Source: Pedobacter sp. ok626 | GTDB taxonomy: Bacteria; Bacteroidota; Bacteroidia; Sphingobacteriales; Sphingobacteriaceae | DNA length: 64,000 nucleotides | NCBI RefSeq assembly: GCF_900100435.1 | Contig: NZ_FNEX01000002.1 | Span: 310,001-374,000, forward strand | Reading direction: 5' to 3' | Part shown: positions 27,430 through 38,100 of the stretch, piece by piece | Layout of the letters: every line of letters starts with the position of its first letter | Position numbering within the stretch: position 1 is the stretch's first letter | Notes under the pieces: model-generated | What the model was told of the DNA's origin: nothing | The model's database searches: none | The model's input: only the letters and a program-made list of their open reading frames with translations | Program-made: the position numbers and the translations under genes

Positions 27430-28422
27430 TCAGGATGACAATACAGCAGAAAGGTCTGATGATCCGACAGGATTAATCAGACCTTTTTGCTGTTTAAAAT
27501 GAATTTGTGGTGTGCAGCCTACTCTCTTTTTAAATTCAGTAAAGAAGGTGCTCTTAGATGAAAAGCCTCCGTGGCGGCCCATTCCCTCCATACTATATTG
27601 CCCGGGGCTGTGCTGCACAGCAAAATGTTTAAGAATATATCTGATCCGGTATCCGTTGATAAAGCTGTTGAAATTCTCATTAAAATATTCATTCAACAGA
27701 TGCGACAACTCGTGTGGCTTAATATTAAAATGGCAAGCGAGTTGATAGAGCGTTAGCTTTTTTTGCAGATAGGGCTCAAACATTTCCATGCTGATCAAAA
27801 TACTCTCCCTCGACAATTGCTGATCTAACACTTTTTGATCTCTCGTCTTACTGATCATTTTTTGGAGCGTAGCATCCTTAAGATTTAAAAAAGATGCGGC
27901 AACCGACAAAGGAATGCGATTCACGTGGTTTGGAAATGCTTTCAGAAAATAAGCATATTTATCGGCCAAACTCCCCATTCGTATAAAAATGGAGCGGTAA
28001 TGCGCATCTGCATAATAGGCTTCAAGAACCTGACGAAAAATTACATTCATCTCAGGGAAAATGTTGTAAAGACTATGAAAGTAGGTTGAAGACATAGCCA
28101 GTAGCCTGGAATCTTCTACAGCTACTACGTCTTCCAGACAAGGCTTATCCCCATACATGCCTTCAATTGCAGATAAAAACTCACCATCTACGGTAATGAA
28201 GCTAATGATGGTTTCATCTCTGTTGCTGATCCGACCGGTAATAATTCCAGTCATGACAAAATAAACATACTTACTCAACTCTCCTTTTCGCATCAGGTAC
28301 TCATTCTTCTTAACCGAAATTTCGAAAGCATTAGTTTCAAATTCTTTATAAAGCTCCTCACTTAAAGGATGAATGGAAGACAAACGATTTAAAACTGGGC
28401 CGAGTATGGCTAGAGAAAGCAT
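27430..28422 (-). CDS. Hybrid regulator: cyclic-nucleotide-like domain plus AraC HTH
   Basis: 330 residues. Residues 20-150 match the Crp/Fnr effector domain (VKKNEYLMRKGELSKYVYFV and the following GII.G); residues 150-215 carry a Crp-like winged-helix segment (IPLSVAASFLNLKDATLQKMIS); residues 230-320 form an AraC-type DNA-binding region (LTLYQLACHFNIKPHELSHLLNEYF and FSSKSTFFTEFKKRVGCTPQ). The combination is unusual. It converges on porP and probably controls nearby genes; its effector is unknown. The final codons overlap the terminator hairpin at 27445-27491. Confidence 0.78.
   Translation of the reverse strand: MLSLAILGPVLNRLSSIHPLSEELYKEFETNAFEISVKKNEYLMRKGELSKYVYFVMTGIITGRISNRDETIISFITVDGEFLSAIEGMYGDKPCLEDVVAVEDSRLLAMSSTYFHSLYNIFPEMNVIFRQVLEAYYADAHYRSIFIRMGSLADKYAYFLKAFPNHVNRIPLSVAASFLNLKDATLQKMISKTRDQKVLDQQLSRESILISMEMFEPYLQKKLTLYQLACHFNIKPHELSHLLNEYFNENFNSFINGYRIRYILKHFAVQHSPGQYSMEGMGRHGGFSSKSTFFTEFKKRVGCTPQIHFKQQKGLINPVGSSDLSAVLSS
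27445..27491. terminator. Hairpin terminator after porP
   Basis: AGCAGAAAGGTCTGAT (27445-27460) pairs with ATCAGACCTTTTTGCT (27476-27491) with one mismatch around a 15-base loop. The T-run is inside the descending arm, so it could act for the plus strand. It overlaps the last codons of the minus-strand regulator gene. Confidence 0.6.
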
Positions 28423-28582
28423 AAGCGTTAATTTATCAATATGAATATCGAATTAAGATCAAAAATAGCATAATAAATAAAACAACAGTTTAAATTGAAT
28501 CATTTATTTTGAGTCAAGATAAAATAGACATAAGGAACAAAATTTATTACATTTGGGGAAAGACCAAAAAGAACCAAAAAAT

Positions 28583-29101
28583 ATGCCCCTCCCTTCTTCT
28601 ACGCTCGAACGGACTGAACTTACTTTAATTTTATCCTTTCTTAAAGAAATAGGCATTGAAGTTATTGAAACCGAATTACCTGATGGTACTTTTTTACCGG
28701 GCTTAAGTCTGGGACCCAACTGCGTTTATGTAGATCATTCGCGATTGCTTTATCCCGGAGATTTGTTGCATGAGGCAGGACATCTTGCGGTTACGGCTGC
28801 CGATCAACGCAGCAAAATAGGCACAGCTGAAATAGCTACCGACTGGCCAAATGGAGGTGAAGAATTAGGCGCCATATTATGGTCATACGCTGCATCAAAA
28901 CACATTGGCATTCCTGAGGAAGTCGTTTTTCACAAGAACGGATACAAGAATGAATCCGAATGGTTGATTGAGAATTTCAAGAACGGAGTTTATGTTGGGA
29001 TGCCTTTTTTGGAATGGACAGGCATTGCGTTTGGAAAATCCAGAGCTGAACAAGAAAATAAACCGGGATTCCCGGCTGTACTAAAGTGGTTACGGGATTA
29101 A
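28583..29101 (+). CDS. Hypothetical protein with HEAGH zinc-binding motif
   Basis: 172 residues from the ATG at 28583 (an in-frame TTG lies 30 bases upstream). The motif LLHEAGHLAV at residues 61-70 is the HExxH zinc-binding signature of metallopeptidase-like proteins, with a preceding LYPGD. There is no signal peptide, so it is probably cytoplasmic. It stands alone between the hybrid regulator and the porP remnant. I do not recognise a named family; proteolysis is possible but not shown. Confidence 0.6.
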   Translation: MPLPSSTLERTELTLILSFLKEIGIEVIETELPDGTFLPGLSLGPNCVYVDHSRLLYPGDLLHEAGHLAVTAADQRSKIGTAEIATDWPNGGEELGAILWSYAASKHIGIPEEVVFHKNGYKNESEWLIENFKNGVYVGMPFLEWTGIAFGKSRAEQENKPGFPAVLKWLRD

Positions 29102-29172
29102 TTCAAAACAGTAGATGGTAGCACCTATATATGTTCTTGGAACTGGCCTCTCGCATGCTGGATCAGCAGTTT

Positions 29173-29509
29173 TAAGCTGGCTGATGTGGCTACCTTTTAC
29201 ACAGCCGCCAGTTACCAGATCAACTTTAGCGATGGTGCAGAGGGTGTGGATTTAGAGCCCAAAGTGGCCTATCGTGGTGTAAAAGGCTTTGACAATATAT
29301 TCGATGCTGGAGCACAACTGAGCATTGCCAATAAACAAGTAATGTTGCTGGGCATGTACCATAGTACCAAAAATGCAACTTTTGGTTTAGGTATGGATTA
29401 CAAAAAAAGATACCTGGTTAGTGGTACTTACACCACTCAGACTTCTGCTTTGAGTAACTATACCAATGGTAGTTTTGAATTGAACTTAAGGGTTAATTTG
29501 AGTAAGTGA
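29173..29509 (+). pseudogene. 3' remnant of a second porP/sprF copy
   Basis: From AAGCTGGCTGATGTGGC onward the sequence matches the porP gene from 27071 to its stop, at both DNA and protein level (VEPKVAYRGVKGFDN-like segment, then FELNLRVNLSK). The 5' two thirds, with signal peptide and first barrel strands, are missing, so no functional protein is expected. The stop is three bases from the convergent stop of the next gene. It marks a past tandem duplication or rearrangement of the locus. Confidence 0.85.
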
Positions 29510-29512
29510 TGA

Positions 29513-31234
29513 TTATTTATAATTATAGTCTACTACTACACCATCAATCAGCATTTGCTTGTTTTTAACCTGTAGTTTTTTTCCTGCAGGTACACAAACC
29601 AATACTACGGATTGCTGAGCGGGAATCACCACTTTAGCGCCCTTAGCTAAATTGCGCGCCACAAAACGCTGCGCAACCGCATCGTAAACATCCGTCTTTC
29701 CTTTAGCACCCTTCGGTACTGTAAACAGGATGGCTTTGCCCGATTGATAAGGGTTGTAAAATAAATAAGTAGGATAGGCGTTTTGGCGATAAAAATCAGT
29801 GGCCAGCAAGTCTAGGCCAAGTATTCCTTTAACCTTAGTCTCCTTCACTATACCCCCAAAAATTCCGGCGTGCGCACTTCCATATACACTAAACTGCGAT
29901 ACCTCTGGATTTTTACCAGGTACCCATTTTGGCCCATCACCTTGCGCTACCGGTGCCTTTAGAGATTGATATAGCGTATCAAAAGTTGATGCTTTGGCAA
30001 AACCTTCGTAGGCAATCACCCCTTTTGTTACCCCAGCAAGATTGGGGATGGTTTGATGCGCTGTCGGCATATACTGCGGATAGAATAAACGGGAGGCATT
30101 GACTGCATTTAACATCCATTTACCTATCGCATTCGCATATTCGGTTTTATACCGAACCATCGGCACCAAGGGCCAGGCGGCATCAAAGGTATTCATTAAA
30201 AAGGCATACCCACCATGATCTACAGTACTACCCACAGTTCCTGAAATATCGAAACCATTCCAATTGCCCAGGAGAAAACCCCAACCTTCGCGACAAACAG
30301 CGGTCCCATCAAAGGTCCAGTCCAGCATTTTCCCGGTATTAAAAGTAGTCCCTTGCTCTGCATTTATCCTTGCGGCCAAATACGCACCAAAAGGCATCAA
30401 CAGCTCGTAAGTAGGGTTAATTTTCTGACTTTCCAATGCCTTCATTGCGCTGATTGCGCCTTTCAAATAACGTGGATCACCAAACTTTTTATAAGCCGAA
30501 TACAATATATAAGCATGTCCGGCCGCGGCATCAGGCTGTGCACAGATCTGATTCGTCATTGGCTTCATCTGCCCATAATCGAAATAAGAATAATTGTAAT
30601 TGCCGTTTAGTATAGAGTCTGCTTTATAAAACTGCTCTGCTATGCTTCTGGCCATCTGTTCAAATTCAGGCTCTGCCGGGTATTTGTCGTAAATGGCATA
30701 AAACAGCACATTCGGATATACATCATACCACCAATCTCTACCGTATCCACCACCCAATAAGGCCACTTCGGGGGCGGTATTGTTCATCATAATGTTCCAG
30801 CCGTTATCCTTATTGAAGTAATTTTTGAGCATCCCCACATAATTCAATCCCTGTTTGCTCTTATCCAGCCCCACCAATGTAGCACCTAAAACGGAGCCCA
30901 TATTGGCCAATGACTCATGGAACATCCCTTTGTTGTTTTGCGGTCCCTGCCTTACATCGCCAACGGCGGTATACATGCCTAGTGTGGGTTGGTTGAAATT
31001 CTTACCTGTGCTGTCCATCCAAACCATTGGCCAGTATTCGCCTTTGGCTTTAAAATCATAGATGGTCCGGTCAAAGTCTAGTGCCATGGCTCTCCAGTCT
31101 ATAATCTGTAAAGGCTTAGGCAAATCTGCCATCGCAGCTACACGACCAATAGGAACTTGTTTAACCTGAGCATGGCAAAGCGCAACAATAAATAAGGAAA
31201 GGAATGTAAATCGTACGATCAGTTTAAGCTTCAT
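29513..31234 (-). CDS. Secreted putative alpha/alpha-toroid glycosidase, unknown family
   Basis: 573 residues from the ATG at 31234, two codons inside a longer frame. Signal peptide ends CHAQ. Many aromatic and glycine-rich helices (GYGRDWWYDVYPNVLFYAIYD, split: GYGRDWW and YDVYPNVL; DAAAGHAYILYSAYKKFG; CREGWGFLLGNWNG) suggest an alpha/alpha-barrel, followed by a C-terminal beta domain (KGAKVVIPAQQSVVLVCVP). It is the last gene of PUL 1 and overlaps the MFS gene by 11 bp. I cannot assign a GH family; polysaccharide or glycan degradation in the periplasm is inferred from context. Confidence 0.55.
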   Translation of the reverse strand: MKLKLIVRFTFLSLFIVALCHAQVKQVPIGRVAAMADLPKPLQIIDWRAMALDFDRTIYDFKAKGEYWPMVWMDSTGKNFNQPTLGMYTAVGDVRQGPQNNKGMFHESLANMGSVLGATLVGLDKSKQGLNYVGMLKNYFNKDNGWNIMMNNTAPEVALLGGGYGRDWWYDVYPNVLFYAIYDKYPAEPEFEQMARSIAEQFYKADSILNGNYNYSYFDYGQMKPMTNQICAQPDAAAGHAYILYSAYKKFGDPRYLKGAISAMKALESQKINPTYELLMPFGAYLAARINAEQGTTFNTGKMLDWTFDGTAVCREGWGFLLGNWNGFDISGTVGSTVDHGGYAFLMNTFDAAWPLVPMVRYKTEYANAIGKWMLNAVNASRLFYPQYMPTAHQTIPNLAGVTKGVIAYEGFAKASTFDTLYQSLKAPVAQGDGPKWVPGKNPEVSQFSVYGSAHAGIFGGIVKETKVKGILGLDLLATDFYRQNAYPTYLFYNPYQSGKAILFTVPKGAKGKTDVYDAVAQRFVARNLAKGAKVVIPAQQSVVLVCVPAGKKLQVKNKQMLIDGVVVDYNYK

Positions 31235-32504
31235 AAGCATTGGGTTCTTTTAAAGGTATCAGTTCTAGTTCTTCGTTCATAATTTTCCCTTGTTTAAGGA
31301 TGCCCTTGGCCACCCAGTAGGAGCTCAATTGCAATACAGCAACGATAATGATGGCATAACGCAAGGCAACTTCATTGGAGAAAGCATAGGCAAGCAGTAA
31401 AAATGTCCCGGCACCGGTTAAACGCCCGATGTATAAACCTGCTTCATGATTTAGGATGTAAGCGAACTCACTTCTATTCTCCTTTTTGGTCAAAATATCG
31501 ATTACACTAAATTGGATAGGGAAATAGGCAAGATCTAACAATGGTTTGGCCAGCAACAGGAACAGCATGAATAAAATCACTCCGGTCTCGTTAAACAAAA
31601 TCCCGTTCAGTAGGGCTGCGATCGTAAACAAGACCAAGCCTGTTCCAAATACATAAATTCTGTGTTCGGGTCTTGTATTACGGCCAATGATGTACATCAG
31701 TATCGCTGCGAATATTGCCCCCACGGATTGGGCTGTTCCTAATGCCCCCTCTTTACCCAACAGCAACATAATCAACATGGCTGGAGCAGTAACCAGGAAG
31801 CCTTGTACCAGGCCTTTTAATACCGCCAAAAACATCAATCTGTACCAGTAAGGATCAAACTTAAAGTAGATAAACTTCTTGTTTAAAGGGTTGCTGAACT
31901 TGCCGGTAAAGCACATGATAGATGCCCCAATGGTCACGATCAATACAATCCCTGTCACAATTTTATAGGCCAGTTTCGCATCACCTGTTCCGGCAAAGCT
32001 TTCGATAAACCAACCAATCATCACCGGAATGACTACCGCGATAATGGTATAAAAAAAGGTTTCCAGTCCGTAGTAGTAATTGCGGTTGCTGTCGTTGGTC
32101 GTGGCCAGTGCCAGAAAATCTCTATTGGCCCAGTAAAAGCCGAAAGACATACCCATCACTATACCTGCGATCGCAATTCCAGTAATATCGAGTGTTGTTA
32201 AGGACATCATGATGATCATGGAAATGCCACTTAGCACCATGCCCAGAGAATACAATACCTTAATAGGAAAGCGATTCAACAACCAGCCATTAATTAAGAA
32301 AGTTAATGGGATTCCGGTGTAAATGGTTAATTGATAAACCACCACCTTTACCGGATCGTTGGAACTGCGCATTACATAGGCCGCTACAAAAATATCAATC
32401 ACCGGTAACACAATACTATAGATCAGATTGGTTAGGGTAAGCACTTTGAAATTATGCGACTGCGCCTTAAAATGCGCTATTTCGGTTTTTAATTTACTAA
32501 TCAT
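31224..32504 (-). CDS. MFS transporter in PUL 1
   Basis: 426 residues with about 12 predicted helices in two halves, starting LTNLIYSIVLPVIDIFVAAYV and ending VALRYAIIIVAVLQLSSYWVA. There is an MFS-like loop with RFPIKVLYSLG between helices 2 and 3. It overlaps the GH130 gene upstream by 8 bp. In Bacteroidota, MFS permeases are often paired with GH130 phosphorylases and import the disaccharide that the phosphorylase splits; this is the likely role here. Confidence 0.8.
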   Translation of the reverse strand: MISKLKTEIAHFKAQSHNFKVLTLTNLIYSIVLPVIDIFVAAYVMRSSNDPVKVVVYQLTIYTGIPLTFLINGWLLNRFPIKVLYSLGMVLSGISMIIMMSLTTLDITGIAIAGIVMGMSFGFYWANRDFLALATTNDSNRNYYYGLETFFYTIIAVVIPVMIGWFIESFAGTGDAKLAYKIVTGIVLIVTIGASIMCFTGKFSNPLNKKFIYFKFDPYWYRLMFLAVLKGLVQGFLVTAPAMLIMLLLGKEGALGTAQSVGAIFAAILMYIIGRNTRPEHRIYVFGTGLVLFTIAALLNGILFNETGVILFMLFLLLAKPLLDLAYFPIQFSVIDILTKKENRSEFAYILNHEAGLYIGRLTGAGTFLLLAYAFSNEVALRYAIIIVAVLQLSSYWVAKGILKQGKIMNEELELIPLKEPNAYEA

Positions 32505-33552
32505 GATGATAGGTTAGGGAAGTCAGGATTTCATCAATTGAAAATTTAGCAGCACAGACAAACTCATCCGCAGCACCATAATAAATAGTCAGCTCGTCGC
32601 CATTAACCACATGGCCATTGGTAAATACCACCTGGCCGAAAAAACCGGTTAGTTCGTAATCAGCCGTTGGTACCATAATGGGTTCTGCCGACCTGGCGAG
32701 TACAATAGATGGGTCGTTGAGATCGAGTAAAAAAGCACCCAGACAGTATCTATGCTCCTTGTTAGCCCCATGATATATCTCGAGCCAGCCTTTTTCTGTT
32801 TTGATGGGCGCAGCTCCTGCCCCCACCCTTGCACTATCCCAGCTGTCCTTTCGGGTGGTAATGATGCATTTGTGCTTACCCCAATGTATGCCATCGGGCG
32901 ACTCGGCAATCCAAATATAATTCCCTCCAATATCGACGCTGCTTGGACGGTGTAGCGCATAGAACTTGCCATTGATCTTTTCTTCGAAAATGGCGCAATC
33001 TTTATTGTGCGGCGGGATAATCATCCCCTCTGACTCAAAGCTCTTCCAATCTTTTGTTTTGCGTAGACCTACGCCAACTCCCTGTTCTGAAACTGCGGTA
33101 TAGGTTAGGTAATAAGTTCCATCTAAAAGGGCTACCCGACAATCTTCGACGCCAAAGGCTTCCTGCCCCGTTTGACCTTGCAACAAGGGGTAGCCTTCGG
33201 GCTCATAAAAACTGATACCGTCATCGCTGCAAAGCAGTCTCAAGTGTGAGAGGGTAGTTAAATAGTCTACACCTTTATAATTGATTACTCTGGGATCTTT
33301 GGCATTCAGTTCGGGATCATTGGCCGATATTTCTATAATTTCAATTCCATCCCCTTTTAGCACTGGAAAAGAGATGATCCCATCCTGCTGTTCTGGCCTT
33401 TCGGCCACACGTACCAGTAACCAGGTTTTTCTCTGGAAGGTAAAAACACCTGGGTTTAACAGGCAGGTGATTTGCAATCCTGCTCTGCTGGGCTTCAAGT
33501 CCTTTGGTGATAGTAAAGGGTTTTGTATAAATCTCTGTGCTTGATCTTTCAT
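32497..33552 (-). CDS. GH130-family mannoside phosphorylase-like enzyme
   Basis: 351 residues from the ATG at 33552; a longer frame to 33708 lacks family similarity and has a lysine run. Five-bladed beta-propeller pattern of GH130: FIQNPLLSPKDLKPS at the start, an E-D-C-R motif in FGVEDCRVALLDGTYYLTY, and GAGAAPIKTEKGWLEIYHGA. Family members phosphorolyse beta-mannosides such as Man-beta-1,4-GlcNAc from N-glycan cores or Man-beta-1,4-Glc. No signal peptide, so cytoplasmic, fitting an MFS importer next door. The usual EDPR motif is EDCR here. Confidence 0.85.
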   Translation of the reverse strand: MKDQAQRFIQNPLLSPKDLKPSRAGLQITCLLNPGVFTFQRKTWLLVRVAERPEQQDGIISFPVLKGDGIEIIEISANDPELNAKDPRVINYKGVDYLTTLSHLRLLCSDDGISFYEPEGYPLLQGQTGQEAFGVEDCRVALLDGTYYLTYTAVSEQGVGVGLRKTKDWKSFESEGMIIPPHNKDCAIFEEKINGKFYALHRPSSVDIGGNYIWIAESPDGIHWGKHKCIITTRKDSWDSARVGAGAAPIKTEKGWLEIYHGANKEHRYCLGAFLLDLNDPSIVLARSAEPIMVPTADYELTGFFGQVVFTNGHVVNGDELTIYYGAADEFVCAAKFSIDEILTSLTYHHD

Positions 33553-33670
33553 TGGGGTATAATTTTGTTTTTCATTGGTAATGAAGCTATCATAAGCATC
33601 CGCATTGCTGCATATAAGTGGTATGCTTATGATGGCTTCATAGGTAGGTGTCTTTTTTTTTTTAAAATAG

Positions 33671-35152
33671 TTAAGGATTTTGGGTGATGGTGCCACCCGA
33701 TTTATCAACTTCTCCCTGTGGGATGGGATAAAGATAATTGCGGTCCTGGAAGTTCACCCCTACAGATTGCAAGAAGGCTTTTGCAATGCCCCATCTTTTC
33801 AAATCATTAAATCTTTGCGATTCAAAGCCCAACTCTACCCTGCGCTCTTTTACCAACCAGTCTTTGATCTGCGCCTTATCAGTTGAAGCCACATTTCTGT
33901 CAGGTAAAGTTCCAGCCGGCGGCAAACTGCCATTCGCAGCCACACTATTTCTCGCTCTTGCTCTGACGGTATTAATTACGCCTATAGCTGCAGGGTAAGC
34001 TCCTGTTTCAAGTAAAGCCTCCCCTTTCCAAAGCAGCACATCAGCCCATCGGATATACACCTTGTTACTTGCTGCATCTTCATTCCCTTTGTTGCTATCG
34101 TTTAGTGCCCCAAATACTTTGTACACACTTTGAGTTTGCACATTCACTGTATAACCCAGTCTAGGGTCATTCGGTTCAAAAGCACTAATAAAATTGGCTG
34201 TTGGTGCAACAAAGCCCCAACCGGCAAGCGCGCAAAGACCATTCCCCATTGCCGGAGTTTTGGCAGACTGGTGGTCATAAGCAAAGATTACTTCACTCTC
34301 ATTAAACTCTTTTGTTATATCGAAACTATCGAAGTAATTGGTGTTTAAATTATAAAATCTCAGGGTTTCCAGCTCTGCAATACTGGTCAGTACATCCTGC
34401 CATCTTTTATTGTAAAGGGCAACTTTAGCTTGTAATGCAATTACAGCTCCTTTAGATACACGCCATTTTTCTACATTATCGGTATATTTAGTATTCGGAA
34501 GCAAAGGTTTAGCCAAAGCAAGGTCTGCACTGATTTGCGCCCATACCTGTTCTTTTGGGATACGTTTTGCCACCTCATAAGCTTCAGAAAATTCCTTAAG
34601 CGGCTTTAACAAAAGCGGAACATCCCCAAAGTTATTTACCAAATCAAAGTAATAAAAGGCCCTTAAAAAATAGACCTCCCCGAGCAACCTGTTTTTCAAA
34701 GTCTCATCTATGCCTATTTTTGCAATCACCGTGGGGTCCGTTAAATAATTGATGGAGCGGTTACAACGCGCGATTCCTTCAAAATCATAGCTCCACTGCC
34801 CATTAAAACCACCATTGGATGCTGTAAAATTAAATTTAGAGAATTGATCCATCCAGGCCTGGTCTCCATCGGGGTTCCATTTTTTCTGCATGTCACTAGA
34901 GGCAATGTCCTGTAGGATAAAATCATTTCTCAGCACAGTACCATCATCCCAGCCCCACTGACCAATGATATTTAGTGTGCTTGACAACAAGCGGTACGAT
35001 GAGGTCACCGACGACACAACGACATTCAATTTCGGATCCGTTTCGTCCTGATTGGAGGTAATCAAACCTATGGGCGCTTTATCTAATTCCTTTTTACAAC
35101 TTACAGCGGTAATCATTACCAGAGCCACAAGTATTTTATATATCAATTTCAT
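33671..35152 (-). CDS. SusD/RagB-family glycan-binding lipoprotein (PUL 1)
   Basis: 493 residues. Lipoprotein signal with Cys near residue 19 (VMITAVSCKKELD). TPR-like helices typical of SusD follow, with LRAFYYFDLVNNFGDVPLL and the C-terminal KERRVELGFESQRFNDLKRWG conserved motif. It sits on the outer membrane as the lid of the SusC channel. It starts 24 bp after the SusC stop, the normal SusC-SusD order. Confidence 0.93.
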   Translation of the reverse strand: MKLIYKILVALVMITAVSCKKELDKAPIGLITSNQDETDPKLNVVVSSVTSSYRLLSSTLNIIGQWGWDDGTVLRNDFILQDIASSDMQKKWNPDGDQAWMDQFSKFNFTASNGGFNGQWSYDFEGIARCNRSINYLTDPTVIAKIGIDETLKNRLLGEVYFLRAFYYFDLVNNFGDVPLLLKPLKEFSEAYEVAKRIPKEQVWAQISADLALAKPLLPNTKYTDNVEKWRVSKGAVIALQAKVALYNKRWQDVLTSIAELETLRFYNLNTNYFDSFDITKEFNESEVIFAYDHQSAKTPAMGNGLCALAGWGFVAPTANFISAFEPNDPRLGYTVNVQTQSVYKVFGALNDSNKGNEDAASNKVYIRWADVLLWKGEALLETGAYPAAIGVINTVRARARNSVAANGSLPPAGTLPDRNVASTDKAQIKDWLVKERRVELGFESQRFNDLKRWGIAKAFLQSVGVNFQDRNYLYPIPQGEVDKSGGTITQNP

Positions 35153-35176
35153 AGCTATACTTTTTAAATGCCAGGA

Positions 35177-38100
35177 TTAAAATTTAACATTTACACCAAA
35201 TAGAAATGCTTGGGATTGCGGATAGGTGCCCTTATCTATAATATCGGCAGATTCCGGATCCAAGCCTGTATAATCCGTCACCGTAAACAAATTCTGTGCA
35301 GAAACGTACAAGCGGACATTCTGAACACCCAACTTCGCCTTTGTTAACAAAGACTTAAACGAGTAACCCAGTTCCAGATTTTTCAATCGCAGATATGAAG
35401 CGTCTTCTACAAAAATACTCGAGGTTTGACTGCTACCATTGTCACTAAAGGTAGAGCGCGGTATAGTGTTGCTCGTTCCTTCTCCATGCCAACTTTCCAA
35501 AACTCTAACTGAATGATTAAATGGACGGGTATCATAATCAATAATTTTTTTCAGGTCATTATATCTGTCTACTCCTTGTACTCCCTGAAACAATGCCGAA
35601 AGGTCAAATCCTTTATAACTGGCCGAAAGGTTTAGTCCATAAGAAAATTTAGGATTCGGATTCCCGATATAACCTCTATCCAAGTCATTAATTATACCAT
35701 CTCCATTAAGATCTTTAAATCTGATATCGCCTGGAAGTTCAGTTGGATTTACCGTTCCCGACAAATGGCTGTTTATTTCAGCCTGGTTCTGATAAATGCC
35801 TTCCATCATAAAACCATAAAGCGAATTAATTGGATGTCCAGGTTCAGTTTTCGTCACCTGACCAATTATATTAGGTAAATTCGGATGTAATTTTACTACC
35901 TGATTTTTTAATGTACCAATGTTCCCATTAATGCCGTATTTAAATGCGCGATCATTATTTCTGTAACTTAAAGAAATCTCGAGACCAGAATTCTTTACTT
36001 CCGCCGCATTCACAATAGTAGGTTGTACGTCCCCAACCAGCTTTGGTAAAGAGAGTGGCAACAGTATTCCGTTTGTTTTTTTCTTAAAATAATCAACCGT
36101 TAGATAAATCTTGTTTTCGATTATTCCCATATCCAAGCCGATGTTAGTTTGGGTGGTACTTTCCCATTTCAAATCTGGATTTCCATAACGAAGTAGTTTT
36201 GTTTCGTCACCGACTTTGGAATACAAGGTCAAATAAGTATAATTCCCGATATTCTGGTTGCCGAGTGTTCCAACACTTGCCCTTAATTTCATATCAGAAA
36301 TCCAACGTATTTCCTTCATGAAAGCTTCTTCAGAAATTTTCCACCCCGCCGATACGGAAGGGAAATAACCCCAGTGATTATTGGGTCCAAACCTGGAGGA
36401 TGCATCTGCTCTGAAATTCCCGGTGATCATGTATTTAGAATCATATACATAGGTAGCTGAACCAAATAAAGAAAACAATGTCCATTCTGCACCATTTCCT
36501 CCATTCCATAGGTTGGTTAAGGTATTGCCGTAGTCAATAAACTGGAATTCAGGTGCAGTATAATCAAACCTATTCCTGGTTGCTCCAATGGAAGAAGAAT
36601 AATTTTTGATGTACTCTGTTCCCACCATACCATTGATCAGATGTTTCCCAATCGTCTTACCATAATTCAAGGTATTGTTCCAGGTAATAGTACTCTCCTG
36701 TCCACGATCCTCATTTAAGGAATTAGGTCGGTTCTTCCTGCCCAAGCCCTTATCTTCTGCCGCACCACCGCCATCATCATCACCAAAATTTTGATTAAAT
36801 GCCTTATTATGTGTGAAATTAAGATCCAAGCCCACATTTGTTCTAAATTTCAATTCCTTATTCTTAAGCAACGCGTACTCTGCGTAGACATTTCCGAAGG
36901 CTTTAAACAAAGATCTTTTGTCATTGGTAAAATAAGCAAGCGCTATTGGGTTACTACTGTATTCATACCTCGTTTGGTAAGTACCATCCGCTTTATAAAA
37001 GGGTAAATCTGTAAATGGATCCGCAACAGAATAAGTTGGATCATTAATATCTTTAAATACAGGGATTACTGGTGGACGAATGAATGCATGGCGTATCACA
37101 CCAGGTTCATCACCCTTTGAAGACATTTTATCTTGCTTGGAATAGGAAAGCTGTAGATTTGCCCCCAAAGTAAGGCGATCAGATACATTACCGACCACAT
37201 TCGATCTGAAGTTAAGGCGCTGATATTTATCATTATCATACACTACAATTCCATCTTGTTCATAATAGGCTCCTGAGATTAAGTATTTAACCTTCTCGCT
37301 TCCCCCACTCGCGCTCAGCTGCAGGTTTTGCGAGCGTCCATTCTCAAACAATTCATCCAGCCAATTGGTATTTGCCAAATCAGTCCGACCTTTGTCAGGG
37401 GTATAAGGGTTTGGTTCTGTACGTCCCGAATTGTTCCATGACTCCTCCATCTTATCCATATACTGAGTTCTATTCAGCATCTTAGGCAGATTGGTTACTT
37501 TTTGAATCCCATTATAATAGTTGACATCAATGGTCGATAATCCCGCAGTGCCCATTTTGGTCGTGATCACAATTACCCCAGCTGAAGCCCGGGAGCCATA
37601 AATTGCAGCAGCAGAGGCATCTTTGAGGACGGTCACAGATTGCATATCGGCAGGGTTGAGAAAGGAAATATCCTGAGTAGGGTTACCATCTACAATAAAA
37701 AGCGGACTATTGTCGCCAAATGTACCCTGACCCCGGATCAGGATGCTGATCGGGTCACCGGGAGCACCCGTACTTTGCGTAATCTGCACACCTGCAACTT
37801 GCCCCTGTAGCACCTGCGCCACATCAGCAACCCTCCGGTCTTCCAGATCGCGCATCTGTACCGAGGTTACCGCACCGGTCAGATTCGATTTTTTCTGTGT
37901 AGTATAGCCTAGTACCACCACTTCATTGAGCAATTCATTGTTCTCTTTCAGCGTAACATTTACACTTGAATTTCCATTTACTGAAATCGTCTGCGTTAAA
38001 AAACCCACATAATTAAAGTTGAGCTTTTGTGGCGCCCCTTCTTTTAAACTTAAGGAGTATCGCCCCAGTTGGTCGGTCATGGTTCCGTTTTGAGTGCCTT

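Noticed and set aside
28553..28582. N-terminal extension of the HExxH protein from a TTG
   Set aside because: An ATG at 28583 gives a normal start; the extension is lysine-rich and unlikely.
27409..29173. Insertion sequence between the porP copies
   Set aside because: No transposase and no terminal inverted repeats were seen.
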